Positions 23,194 through 34,990 of a stretch of 45,346 nucleotides of DNA are shown here, in pieces. The notes under the pieces were generated by a model. That model ran no database searches and was not told the origin of the DNA. It saw only the letters and a list, made by a program, of their open reading frames with translations. Each line of letters starts with the position of its first letter. Positions within the stretch are counted from its first letter, which is position 1. The position numbers were made by a program, and so were the translations under genes. The stretch is from Lingula anatina (Eukaryota > Brachiopoda > Lingulata > Lingulida > Lingulidae), in assembly GCF_001039355.2 (NCBI RefSeq), contig NW_019775817.1, positions 157,124-202,469 of the forward strand, given 5' to 3'.

Positions 23194-23850
23194 CTACCCC
23201 AAAAATACAAAGCCCAATATATTACCTTCCAGACTCTTCCACCTAACCTCTTCCTTCGTCTTTTGTCTCCTTGCCCACGTAGCAGACCAAACCCTTTCCT
23301 GTGAGTTCAATGTTTATACAGCTCACATCACGGACCATGTAAAAGCAGCCTGTACAATTCCCCTCATTCAAGGCAGAGCAGTTCTATTAACAGGCTATGA
23401 TAACATCAATACAGAAAATATAAAGTACACTGGCCTTATCGGAGGTGCAAAGGTCGGCAATCGGAGATAATAATAGTTGCACTGGTCATAGGGTTCACTT
23501 CGCCACCAGTTTGCTTGGGCCTGGACCTTTAAAGAACGTTTGCATTGGTGTTTATGCGATTTTAATCCTGGAGCCAACCTGGTGCAACTCAGTCTTAAAA
23601 CATTTCTAAGAAATCTTAATTCATTTCACTCCATCTTATATCTAAGTCTCAATGCAGAATGACTGAAAAATCAATATTTTAACATTTCTGGGGTTTTGCA
23701 AGGATATATGTAGTCACTGACTAAAAAAATCCATTTTTCTATAAAAGATTACTAAATCCTTTCTATAAAATAAATGTTTAATTTGGCAATAAATCTATAT
23801 TTACTTTGAAAAATCAACCCAATGGCTTGATGTATAATAATATCAACACG

Positions 23851-23889
23851 AAAAAGAAGAAGAAGAAGAAGAAGAAGAAGAAGAAGAAA
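23851..23889. repeat. AAG microsatellite
   Basis: About twelve AAG units in a non-coding stretch. Confidence 0.95.
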
Positions 23890-24791
23890 ATGGGCCGCAC
23901 CAGGATTGACTGATCAAACCTGCTTCAGTGTAAACGTCCGGTAAAGTCCAGCGTTGCCCAGCCGTGGACATTTAAAACTGCCCCATGGCTACTAAGCTTG
24001 TTTACAAACACGAGTGTTAAGTAATTCCTTAACACTTTAGATTTCTAATCTAATACCTTTTCATTTTTATTACACAAGCACTTTAATTTCTATGTAATCC
24101 CTTCGCCTTAGACATTTCTCCTTTAATAAATGAGATTTCAAAATCTTTTCACATTTATCATAAAAGCACATTTGCTAATCAAATAATCCTTTTAGATCTC
24201 ACTTTTATCAGGTTGAATCTCTTCTCAAATACAAAGAATGATCTTTAACGGCAAACTTTTCTCTACCTGAAACTCTTTTTGTGTTTGTATATAATGGCTC
24301 CCTCACATAATTCCACGCTGCTTATTTTTACAGGATGTTACAATAGAGACCAAAACCTTTTTTCTTGATTGTTGTGCAAGTACAAGCGTATTTGCTCTTA
24401 CGGCTGTTTAATGTTTGCTTCAATTAACAGCCGTAAGTGGCATTACAAATTTCTTTGAACCGAAATGTTGGCAGAGTGCTAAGAATACAAAATATACTAG
24501 AGGCCAGAAGAAAACAAAAGGCGGCAACTATTTATAGCAGTTTTATGCTTCGATATTATACAGAAAAATTTAGTATCATAGCATCTATATATACTCATAA
24601 TAAGACAGCAATGTCATTACTTCACAAAGGCTAAGACAACTCCCATTTTCAACAAAACCCATAATTTATTCAACCAAGCAAATGATTAACCAAAATATCC
24701 AGAATATGGTGCATATATATATATGTACATAAGCAGCATTTTATATTGATGTGTTAACCAGAACTATTATGCTAGTCAGTTTTGGGTCTGC

Positions 24792-24829
24792 TCTCTCTCT
24801 CTCTCTCACTCCTTCCCCCCTCTCTCTCC

Positions 24830-24873
<44 letters not shown>

Positions 24874-24875
24874 CC

Positions 24876-24917
<42 letters not shown>
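24792..24917. repeat. CT-rich microsatellite
   Basis: About 125 bases of CT dinucleotide repeats broken by short CCC and TTC interruptions. Confidence 0.95.
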
Positions 24918-24918
<1 letters not shown>

Positions 24919-25358
24919 CTGAATCCTTCTGAAAACGCATCTCTTTCTTAGAATCTCTTCACTTTTGAGTCAAACATTTTAGTCCTCCTTGTCATTTTTG
25001 TTGTCCCTATGCCTGTCCTGTTAACTTAAAACAGTCCTGAAACTCACTGACATGATGTTCTAAGGTATTAAAGTCATTACAGAGGACTATGAAAAATGAG
25101 TTGTGTAAAATTGTTTTTGNTCAACAGCCTGATAATATTGAGGTATTGGACCAGTTTCACACAAAAAAGAGGAAACTATTTTTGACCTATAGCAATTACG
25201 TACAATCTCAACACAGACTGCCACTAACCTGTTGGCAAGGTGAGAAGGGGGGGTTGGACCCAGGTGGGGATTGGGTCAATTAAAGGGGCAAAAAGGTCCA
25301 GATGAAGCAGACCCCTCCCCATTTCACCATCTTTCCCCCCTCTCCTTACAACACTATA

Positions 25359-25503
25359 CAAGGGCAGATCCAGAGATATTTTCTGACAGTCTTCCAAATC
25401 ATCTTTGTTGATCCATCCTCCATTTTTGACTGTCTTTCAACAGAAAAAATAAGATGCCCATCAACATAAAATGAACGTCTTCTGGAAGACCCATCAGCTC
25501 CTG
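25359..25503 (-). mobile_element. CAGGGG-ended short DNA element, copy 2 (inverted, 145 bp)
   Basis: Reverse complement of the element at 11357-11527, with about 25 bases fewer. Matching blocks include TTTTCTGACAGTCTTCCAAAT and ATCCATCCTCCATTTTTGAC. One end reads CAAGGGCAGATCCAG, the other CTCCTG in reverse, so the ends have decayed. The family therefore has at least two dispersed copies here. Confidence 0.8.
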
Positions 25504-26338
25504 TCTACTAGTATATAGAAAAACAAGAATAACAACCTCATATTTACATGAAATGCAAAAATTCAGTTCAAGGTAATATTCCAGGCCAGGGGATATCCTT
25601 GTCAAGTCTACTTCTGATGCAAACTGTCAGATGCCTGCCCCAGCCATTCACTGCATGTTCACACTAATTACCCTCTCATGATCTGACATGTACGCTGACA
25701 CCACGCTGACACCACCCACGTCACTTGGAACATATTAAAATGAATACGGCTCCTTAGTCTGATTCTCAGTCCAAAAAAAAAAACCACTTTTTTCACATCA
25801 ATTGTGAAACCTTGGCAATACAGCAGTACTGTTTGGAAAGAATTACAATTTATGGTCAATTATCATTATTTCAGATACATATGTATTTGGAACTGAAAAA
25901 AAAAAAAAATTACACTAATTGTTAAGTAAATAATTTTCCCTGTTTTCCCAACTGAAAAGATACAGTCATTTTTGCAGCAGCCTGACCAATACGTAAGAGA
26001 ATCACCTAAATTGTTCAAGATGGTTCCTTTCTGAATGTGCCCATGGTGCCATAAAATTTGGTTACAAGTTGAATATAGAGGCTTAAATTCCTTATCAGAT
26101 AATGGGCCAATCAAGCAGCAAAAAAATGGCAATTTTCAGCTGACGTTGGCAGTTTATGGTTACGATTCAGCACTTTATTACCCAGTTATATTACTGATCT
26201 ATTGAAAAACTTGTTTATTCGTGACTGAATCCACCTTGATCTTATCCCAGGCTGAATATTAAATAAAATATTTTATAATAATAGCATTCATTTTTGATGA
26301 CATTATACAAGTCTGAAAGACATCTTTAAGGGTCATTC

Positions 26339-26340
<2 letters not shown>

Positions 26341-26374
<34 letters not shown>
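26341..26374. repeat. GT microsatellite
   Basis: About 17 GT units, followed within 50 bases by CA-rich sequence (26417-26452). The two stretches are complementary and could pair. Confidence 0.95.
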
Positions 26375-26376
<2 letters not shown>

Positions 26377-26610
26377 CCACGTCCTCATACGAAAGATGCA
26401 CATAAATAACCACCAACACACACACAACACACACACAACACACACACACAACTTTATATATATAGCAGAATGCACTGTAACAGAGCTGTAGAGAGATTCT
26501 TAAAACCATCTGTATAAATTTATTTCTCTGGCTAATTCTGTGCGTGATATATGTACTGTGACCTGTCACACAGAAAGCATGGTCACCACCCTGCAGGCCT
26601 CCGAGGCACC

Positions 26611-26848
26611 ATTCCCAAAGAGATTTGGATCGATCTATCTCCCTGGGGAGTGTCACTAAATTGCTATCAAACTAACTGGCTTAAAAGTCTGTCACGCCTA
26701 GTAAAACTGTTAGGGGGTAATTATCTTTACCCCTAGCTGATTCGGTAGGCGTGACAGTCATTTAAGTCACTTGAGCTGATAACAATTTAGCGTAAATCCC
26801 CAGGGAGCTAGGTCGATCCAGATGGATCGATTTAAGTAAGGGAACCCA
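26611..26848. mobile_element. GATCGATC foldback element, member B (best preserved)
   Basis: An almost complete palindrome of about 238 bp. The left arm has GGATCGATC, CTCCCTGGGGA, CTAAATTGCTATCA and CTGTCACGCCTA. The right arm, read in reverse, has GGATCGACC, CTCCCTGGGGA, CTAAATTGTTATCA and CTGTCACGCCTA. A short centre contains GGGGGTAATTATC against its complement. Likely a non-autonomous foldback transposon. Confidence 0.85.
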
Positions 26849-27491
26849 GTCTGACACAGAGAATCTACAGCCCAGTGCTAGTATTATCACCCTCATTATT
26901 TCCTACTGATAAAACAAAGAGGTGAGAGAAACACATCAGCTCCTCAATATACATCAACACCTGATAAATGTGTACATGGAAATCACCTCCCAAAAATTCT
27001 GATTGTACGGCCTCATGCAAGGACAGCCTCAGCAGCCTGTCACACCAAGCCTGCCTCAGCTTTTGAATCTTTGTGGAATCTGAGGCAGGTTTGACAAAAG
27101 GATTTTAGCTGCAAAAATATGACTAAATTTTAAGACCAAAATTTTGGTCTCTATTTTGACTCTAGACAGTTCAGCAGTAGTCTTATTTAATCAAATATTG
27201 TGAGTTTTATAACAAGATAGACTTGGCTTATGTTTCACACCAGTGGCCAATTTCACAAAAACAAAAAAAAACTTCCAACTCCAGAATTGGTCTAACTTTT
27301 AGACAAATATTTAGTCAACTTCAGTCCAAGATAAATACGTGGTGGTTCCCCCCAAGACATCAGGTATACTTTTCCTGTTACAAAACAGTTGCAATACTGT
27401 CTTCAATTGGACAACTACTACTGATTTATGTCCTCTTAGCACAATTCTCCTGCTAGTACAGTATAAAGACTGTTTTATCTAATGTTCTTAC

Positions 27492-27559
27492 CTGTATTCT
27501 AGGTTCAAAACTTCATCTGTGTCTGACCAACGCTCAGGTAAAGCCAATCACAGAATGTC
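27492..27559 (-). other. Possible non-coding or poison exon in the TRIM intron
   Basis: A 68-nt block is flanked by a good acceptor (ATATCTTTTCAG before 27559) and a good donor (ATACAG then GTAAGA). All three frames contain stops. Inclusion after the ATG exon would terminate translation, with possible restart at a downstream ATG. It may be a 5' UTR exon, a poison exon, or a chance pair of sites. Confidence 0.25.
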
Positions 27560-28138
27560 CTGAAAAGATATACTGAAATTAATATTTTATATCTGCAAAT
27601 TTGCTTCATTATTTAGAGTTAATCATTTTGACATGTTTTTTGGATATCAAAGTTGACATTTCACTGAGGCATGTAGAAATTTTGATGAAAAAAGCGACAT
27701 TATTTCTTGACAACAGCATGTAATAATCAATAACTGCCAAGAAAAATAATTAAAAGTTTGAAATGCAAAGTATGGCATTCTTCTAAACGTTATGCTTTTA
27801 GCATTCAAATGTCACCGTCATTTTGGAAAAACAAGAGACAGCACTTAACAAACTGTCAGCATCATTTCAAATTTTGCATTACATTTTTAGACGATTTTTG
27901 ATTTCAAATTGCTGATCACAAAAGTTATCACTAGCCAGCAATGAATTTTTCATTTTGCAGTTGCATCAGTGACAGCATTTCAATCTTTGAAGCTCTCTTC
28001 TCAGAATTCATGTGAACAACCACCAAGTACATACAAACATATGGAATGCAGCCTCAAACAATTCACATATCAGCCCCCCTTCCAAACTCATTATTTACCA
28101 GTCTTTAATGTTAATTGTTTCCTTCCTTTTCTCTGCAG

Positions 28139-28281
28139 CTGTAATCTTTTCAAGCCCAATAAAAGCCGGTTTCAAAGGCCCTCTGTTCAAGTGGGTTAAC
28201 CCCCTGAACACCTCTGTTAATGAAGTGCGTACGGACACGCGAGCAATGAGGGAAAAAACACTTGAGAGTGAGAGGATTTGA
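28139..28281 (+). CDS. Possible exon of an unknown plus-strand gene
   Basis: A strong acceptor (TTCCTTCCTTTTCTCTGCAG ending at 28138) precedes a frame entered in phase 1. It reads VIFSSPIKAGFKGPLFKW, then VNPLNTSVNEVRTDTRAM and REKTLESERI, before TGA at 28279-28281. The segment is richer in CpG than its surroundings. No poly(A) signal follows closely, and no partner exon or family was recognised. It could be a chance open frame of about 47 codons. Confidence 0.25.
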
Positions 28282-30634
28282 AAAAGTTACAGGTAATGCA
28301 GCATGTATAATGAATCCTTAAACAATCAACTTTTTAAAAACTTTTTCTTTACTTTTTTTCCTCGGGTAAAAAAAGCGAATGGAATGCAGAAAATGAATAC
28401 TTGCACATCCCCCCCCCCCCCCCCCACTAAAAAAATTTAAGTCTGCTAGAGTTGTGAAAAAATAGATTTGTACTAGTAAGTACATCTCAAAGTCTGCTAA
28501 TTGTTACTATTCCTTGGCAAACAGTTCATCTAAAATCAGCTGGGGTCTTCGGCAACTATGCCATAACCGCATGCTGCCAATAAAATTCAGGGTGAAAAAA
28601 TGTCTACACAGGATAAGTGGAGCTTCTGTATACGAGACAGGTTCACAATTTCAGACTTAAGATGAACATTTTACTCTAAAAATTTACAGCAAAAACTCAT
28701 TTCACAACAACCAAATTAATTCATCTGGGTTTTCTCTGATGTTGCTTCTTGGTTGTAATATGCACAATGATTTTTAATTTTTCAACTTGCCTTCAATGCC
28801 CTTGGATTGGAACCAACGTTGCCACATGTCTCATCAATATCAAACAGAACAAAAACATCCCCTCTTCATCTTAACCAATTTATCTTAACTTATTAAATTG
28901 ATTTACCAACAAACAGTGGCACATTTTAATGGTGAAACAGTCCCATTTATTACATGTCTGAACGTTGCTATAATTGCACTATCTGACCTATATTAAATCA
29001 GCAATGCACCCATCAATCTACATTAGAAAAAACAATAAAATGAAAACACTAAAATGAAAAAACAGCTGGAGGAAAGGGATAAACTGTTCTATTCAGTGCA
29101 ATGAATATTTATGTATTGTTTCACTCAGGAAATATATATGTTTTAATAGATGGTTTGGATTAAATACAGGGCACCTTGCACTTGGTGCTATTGAAGAATA
29201 TGTCTAGAAGGTATTATGTTCAAAGATAAATATCTTTAAAATTTTCAATCACAATGATCCTCTACACTTGATGATCTTTGCTATCAGCGAGAAAAATTAC
29301 ATTCCCAGCAGATTTCACAGCTAAACGGGTGCAATATTAAGGCTTGAATGGCCCCATTTAAAAATGTTTATTACATCCACACTATAAGATGCAGTGTACT
29401 TTCAGAGCTTTCCAAAACAGTCTAATTAATGTGTTTTTTTTTTTTCTTAAATAAAATGAGGCTGGCATGCTCCGCCATGTGTAAAGAGAGAGTTTTATCA
29501 CAAATGACCGCATAGCAACATGACTGTTAAATAAGAAATAAATGAACATGAAAGTGCTCATATTCAATCCATTGCTGAAAAAAAATAGTATTAAACCTTT
29601 CAGTATGGGCATCTTTGATCATTTCTCTCTAATAAAACTACAGAAGTTTGGTTTAAGTCCTGGTGTGTACAATAACAACATGATGGCTAAAATAAATAAG
29701 CTTACAACAGGACCAGATGTTTTACTGGGGCTAAAAAATGTGGGTCTGGTGTTGTTTTGGTACAACTTTTGAAACACAAGAACCAGTTTTAACAGGTAAA
29801 CAAAAATTTGGACGAAATATATATATATATATATATTAAGAGCTAGTAAATCGTATATTTTTTAGGTATTTTGAACTGAAAACTGTTTCTGAAATTAACA
29901 ATTTTGTTGGACTTAAGTAGGCAATTACAGACAATTTATTAGATACTGGTTGTAAATATAAAATCAACACACAGTAAACGAGAGCCACTTCTCAAAAAAA
30001 GCTACAGATATCACAAAATGATTTCAACAAACAATACACCTTTTAAATGGCACACAGGAATCAAAAGTCTACATCTCAATGTATACTTCAGAACAACCTG
30101 AAAATTTCATTAAAGAGGCTGTAAACAAAAATCAAATTGTAAGTTACATAAAACTCTACCGGACCTACTCGTGGTTTGCATCGCTATACTCTGCAGACCA
30201 TCTGTCGTATCACGATGGCTGGAAACCTGGGTAAAATCTCGGTCAGGAATTTACTGCTTACTAGTAACCAGCTAATGTGCAAGCTACTACAACCATGTGT
30301 GTGTGTGTATGTGTGTGTGTGTGTGTGTATGTGTTGTGGGAGAAAGGGGGTATCTACAAGCGAGAATTGTCACAAAATTTCAGCTGCGTTTGCTTTTGGA
30401 CTTAGTTTTAATTCCAACCACAAGTTAAGAAATAGCAAAGGAAACAAATAAAACATTTACTAGTATAACAATTGTATATTCTTGCGTAAAAAAAAAAAGA
30501 CTTATAAAAGTTGTTCACTTGGTCAAGAATTTTAAGTCTGTACAGAAAAACACCCAGGAAAATGAATATTTCTGGTGCAGTATGGCAGTTTGGGCACTTG
30601 GACAATTTCAAAAAAAAAATCTATGCTGTACTCC

Positions 30635-30913
30635 ATGGCTAGATCTAAGTCTTGTTATTTTCCGTCTAGACAGAACTCGCCAGACACCAGACGTGTAACC
30701 CAGAGACTTAAGGCTCCGTTTTTTAAAACACCAATCAGACGCATTCAGACAGGATATCAAACAGGAATGGTACTTGTCCAAAAATGTCACTCAGGGAAAC
30801 AATGGAAATCCACCATGATGTTCTCTTGGCTCTTCAAAAAAAAAAATTTTTTTTTTAATAGCCTTTCACCCTTCCCCCAACTCCTCTCCTCCAATATAAC
30901 ACTTCTAAATTAA
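30635..30913 (+). CDS. Possible small basic ORF, unknown
   Basis: An ATG in a strong context (CTCCATGGC) opens a 92-codon frame starting MARSKSCYFPSRQNSPDTRR, with basic stretches such as FFKTPIRRIQTGYQTG. The last 25 codons are A/T homopolymer-derived (KKKNFFF) and unlikely to be functional. No splice sites, homologue or poly(A) signal supports it. Most likely chance or a decayed fragment. Confidence 0.12.
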   Translation: MARSKSCYFPSRQNSPDTRRVTQRLKAPFFKTPIRRIQTGYQTGMVLVQKCHSGKQWKSTMMFSWLFKKKNFFFNSLSPFPQLLSSNITLLN

Positions 30914-32302
30914 AATATTACAAGTGCCACTCCCACTCATTATACAAGATGCATTCACAACAGGAATAAGTTAAGCCTTGAAACTGACTAAATGATGTCA
31001 GCAAAGAGATCAACATTATGTATGAAGCACCCGTATCTCTCTTGTGTCTTGGAATTTAAGCCGAATTATGTAATTTGGTCAATCAAGGACGTCCACGTCA
31101 CACAAACTGGGTTTTATAATTTTGAATTCTGGTTTAAGTAATAGAATCATCAGGTATGGTAAAGCTTTTATTTAAAAATAATCTACCGAGCTTTTGGAAC
31201 AATTTCAATAAAACAACCTGAAATATTTTTAAACAATACTAGGTAAAGTAAACAATGATTCAAAGATATTTTGGAAAATCCAGACATCAAACTTAGGCCA
31301 TTGTACACAACCCATCCAAGCATTATGCCTACCACCACTTCTACAACATAATAGGGGCCCCAAAAAACATACCAATTGTTCATGGACTAGTAATCGTACT
31401 GAATAGATTTATGATCCTTGATTAATGATATATAAATTATCCTCCGATCATTTCACCCCGGGGCTAAGTGCCTGTTAATGTTTAACTTCCCGTGTTATGA
31501 TAGCAGAAAATAACCACCGTTAACTACAAGGCACCAAATGACCCTGGCAGTTTGCCAAACACCTTACTCGGGTCAACCAACTTTTCTGGTATTTGTTTTT
31601 TAAAAAAGTCATAGTACTTAAGGGCGCTTGGTAAACACAATTAGTAAACACACTTAATTCAAACAAATTGAAGAAGTTTTATGAACCCTACTTAAGTTTA
31701 GTTTTAGAATATTTCAATAATTTCAAGCACAGAACAAAGTTGTATCTGTACATAAAAAGAGACTTTCAAGGAATTAAATGATATGCCACATTTTCACTGA
31801 ACACCATAAATAACGGGTACGGTATTTAGAACTTGAAAACAGCTTTCTGCACCTTTATTTTCTAAACAGTTTTGGAGAGGACATTCCTTGAAATAGATAT
31901 AAAGGGAAAAATAGAGGAAATTTCCAGGAAATTAAATTCTTTCTGAATATCGACCCAGCTAACAGTCTGCGTGTGTTTAAAAATGCAGGTGTATGGAGGA
32001 CAGAGTCAACACCCTCTTCAAAGCTTACCAATCAGCAGTAATAAAGATATAAAATATTCACAATATGTGGGACTTCCAGTATTTACCTAAGGATGATGAG
32101 AAAGCATGCACCTAACATTAAAACTGAACCTCTAATCAGTTTGAACATAAAAAACGTACCAGAGGCATTCTTACTGTAAGAGAACTTTAATTACTGGATG
32201 CCAAATGTTTTGGATATGATGTACTGCTGGCATTGAAAAGGATTTTTTTTCAAATTTTAAGGAACTTTGAACATTAGCTACTTCAAGGTTTAGGACCCCC
32301 TT

Positions 32303-32537
32303 CCCATAGGCACTTTTGGTCTATGTAGATTGATCCAACTTTGCGGGGACTCTTGCTGAGTGCAATCAGCCTTACTGAATGACACACCTCCTTTTGTTTC
32401 CAATGCAATCAATGTACAATCACCAGCTTTTCTGTATTCTACTAAATGTCAGGAGGAGACGGTCATTCAGTTAAGCTGATTACACTCAGCAAGAATCCCT
32501 GCAGAGTTGGATCGATCTACGCTGGTGCCAATAGCAA
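32303..32537. mobile_element. GATCGATC foldback element, member C (related subfamily)
   Basis: The left arm (GATTGATCCAACTTTG, TCTTGCTGAGTGCAATCAGC, ACTGAATGAC) pairs with the right arm in reverse (GATCGATCCAACTCTG, TCTTGCTGAGTGTAATCAGC, ACTGAATGACC). It shares the GATCGATC edge and general layout of A and B but has different inner sequence, so it is a separate subfamily. Confidence 0.8.
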
Positions 32538-33493
32538 TGTGGTCTAACTCTCTGTCAGCCTTTAAGTAATATGATTAAAATTGAAAGTCTACTCAGTATG
32601 AACAATATATTAAAGCAAACCAGAGGCCAGCTTCAATGGGTGTCAAGAGAACACAGATGCATAAAAAACATGTACCATGGGCTAGAGCAGCTAGACCTTT
32701 GCCATATGCCAACACATGTGTATTAATTAGTCTGTGATAACTGTCTAAATGCCATATGTCACGGTGGCCAGGCCATGGTGGAATGCAGTGGAAATATTAG
32801 TAGATGGGTCATAATTTCTGCTCTGGGAGATATTTCTAAGAAAGTTCATGCATGCTCAAAGATCTTGGATCTAGTCCAACTTGGTGAAGGCATTTGTTCT
32901 TTAACATCAAAGCAGAAGACCTTGTTGGTGTAACTGAGGAGAAATATTTCTCAAAATTAACTCACTTGCAACTGCTAAAAATTATGATTTGAAAGGTGTG
33001 GAAAATTAACTAGATGTTCATGTCAAAAGATATTACTGCAAAACAACTAAAATAATCATTAAATATTTTACTTATGCAACAACCATCTCTTTGACAAATC
33101 TTGACAAACATGAAATACTGCAATAAGTGAGTTGTTTTGGAGTGAATAGTTACCAAATTCTTATTTCTGACATAGAACCAGGCCTAACACAACAATGCAA
33201 CTATTAATGTGCACTGGTGAACTTCCTGTCTAGAAAGAATTAACCAAACCCTAGGTATTTCCTAAACACTAAGAAATGAGCAATTATTAATTCATATGTA
33301 AATGCCTATGAGCTGACACGAAGACTTGTCACACACAATAATGTGTGCACTTGCTGAAGTGCAATTAAGACCTATGATGACACAGCTGAAGAAAACCTTC
33401 CAGGCATCAACAGAGGCGTGGTATGCCAAAGATGACTTCAGAATGGAGAGCGGTCTGACTTTCATCCATAAGAAGGCAGTTATAATTTACAAA

Positions 33494-33497
<4 letters not shown>

Positions 33498-33536
<39 letters not shown>
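33498..33536. repeat. TA microsatellite
   Basis: About 19 TA units. Shorter TA runs occur at 33696-33715, 34187-34200 and 29817-29836. Confidence 0.95.
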
Positions 33537-33540
<4 letters not shown>

Positions 33541-34567
33541 GTTTGCCTCTTAGGTAAATAAGTTGCTGGACCGAAAGCTTGGCCATCTTGGAAATTAGCT
33601 GGCTAGAATGCCTGCCGGGTGGGAAAACTTCTCTGCCCGTTCTGAAAGTTGTCTGCCCCGAGCAGACGGTCCAGCCTTAATTTCTAACACTGTAATATAT
33701 ATATATATATATATATGACCATCCGACGGTTAGTGGCAGCTTTCTGTAGACCTGCAGGATTACGAGGACACCCCGCACTCCTCAGATACTGAAATATGTG
33801 CTACGGGCTGATAACACGAGTTAAACAGATTTTCGGTCCAAAGCAGAACATGCTTTAGCATGCCTATAGATAGCAGAACACCAGTTCAAGGGGTTTGGCA
33901 TCATGCACATGTCCACTGGCATTTCTCCCTTACTGACCAACCCAAAACTGACCAATTAAGCCACTACTTAATGGCATCATTAATGCCATCATTGACACTT
34001 ACCGAAATTGAGCCAAAACCAAAAGAACAACACCCCATGTAGTCTACATCTCTTTGATACTTTCTACTAAACAATATCTTAGTTCTTTATTTTTCCTTCA
34101 GACAGAGTCTTCTTGCAGAGGTTTTGGCTTATACATGTCAAGTAAATATAAGTCCTTAGTGATGTATGTGCAACCCCCTTACTAGTATATATATATATAT
34201 GTCAAGTAAATATAGTCTGATATAGCAGATACGCCCTCTCTTTTCAGTCATAACCCGTCATAAACCTTTGTGCTTTGCATTCACATCTAATATTAGGGAT
34301 AATAAACTAAACCATAGCCATTTATGTTGGTACAAACACTCTCATTATATGAGTCATAAAAAAAAAATACACTAGTTAAAAGACAACAATCTGCTCACGT
34401 TTAAAATGAAACTGTACATGGAGAATTTTATAGTTAAGCCAAAACAGGTTGTCCAAACGATAAGCTCAATTCCCCAAAATATGACAGACACACACTGGGT
34501 TCTGAGATAAGGTCGCAGATTTGACCTTTCAGAAATGAAATACTGAGTAAGTATTTAAAAATACTCA

Positions 34568-34662
34568 CACGAGAGTCAACCCCCAAGCAGTTTGGCAATT
34601 CACTACGCCTCAACATGGACTTATTTACATCCCTTATCAGCCTTAACTTCCCTGTGTACGAA
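34568..34662 (-). other. Possible alternative first exon of the TRIM-NHL gene
   Basis: About 120 bases downstream of the MAEGL exon there is a donor-like site (CTCTCGT then GTGAGT at 34562-34567). One frame before it is open, reads KLRLIRDVNKSMLRRSE then LPNCLGVDSR, and ends in phase 0. That is the phase the exon at 21861 requires. The only ATG is internal and in a weak context. Suggestive only; RNA data would decide. Confidence 0.2.
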
Positions 34663-34750
34663 ATACTCAACTGTGCATCTATTCGGGCGGGTTAGAGTCT
34701 GCGTAAGCGTCTGTAAAGTGTCCACTTCGATATTTTTTTGTTCTACTTAC

Positions 34751-34785
34751 GTGTTCCTGTACGCTGTAGACAAACCTTCAGCCAT
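34751..34785 (-). CDS. Candidate first coding exon of the TRIM-NHL gene
   Basis: Reading leftwards, an ATG at 34785 in a favourable context (GAACATGG) opens MAEGLSTAYRN plus two bases and then meets the consensus donor GTAAGTAG. Without splicing, the frame stops at once (ACG TAA), so splicing is required for it to be coding. The two left-over bases (AC) plus the first base of the exon at 14455 make Thr, after which the frame runs through 14284 and into the RING exon without a break. The sum 35 + 172 + 2046 nt gives 751 codons including the stop. The intron would be about 20 kb. The alternative is that this exon belongs to a different short transcript, or that unseen exons lie between. Confidence 0.5.
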
Positions 34786-34990
34786 GTTCGGACGTTGAGA
34801 GTTTAATGGCGAACAGCCTACAGTCAGGTTATCTGGATGAGTCACTGGGTTTGGACGCATTGCGTTGGCAACCAGGAAGTGTCGCAACTAACACATCTCA
34901 TCAATGGCACTGTAGTCTCAAATTTTGGAAGATACAGAAAATGGACACAGTAGGCCAACGATTTATATCAAAATTTTATATACCCTAATT
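34786..34990 (-). promoter_or_regulatory. Candidate promoter/5' UTR of the TRIM-NHL gene
   Basis: The 200 bases upstream of the ATG exon are less AT-rich than the flanks and hold a CCAGGAAGTG motif at 34872-34881 (ETS-type core GGAAGT) next to TTGGCAACC, a sequence like half of an RFX X-box. No TATA box is evident near the ATG. Position upstream of a strong ATG/donor pair is the main argument. Confidence 0.3.

Larger units (their letters stand above)
17240..34750 (-). other. Inferred long TRIM-NHL intron with dispersed repeats
   Basis: Apart from the candidate exons and repeats listed separately, this stretch is AT-rich with no ORF that looks like a domain. It carries two of the four N gaps (18101, 25120). 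Poly-C and poly-A runs occur near 28409-28425 and 30841-30848. Intervals 28.3-32.3 kb and 32.6-34.5 kb show only microsatellites and chance frames. Confidence 0.5.

Noticed and set aside
23029-23470. Two overlapping plus-strand ORFs of 91 and 130 codons
   Set aside because: No ATG context, splice or domain support; one starts inside a MITE end.
24751-24951. Leu/Ser repeat ORF
   Set aside because: Translation of the CT microsatellite.
32047-32104. 58-base minus-strand block with splice-like ends
   Set aside because: It would place a stop immediately in the phase needed to join the TRIM first exon.
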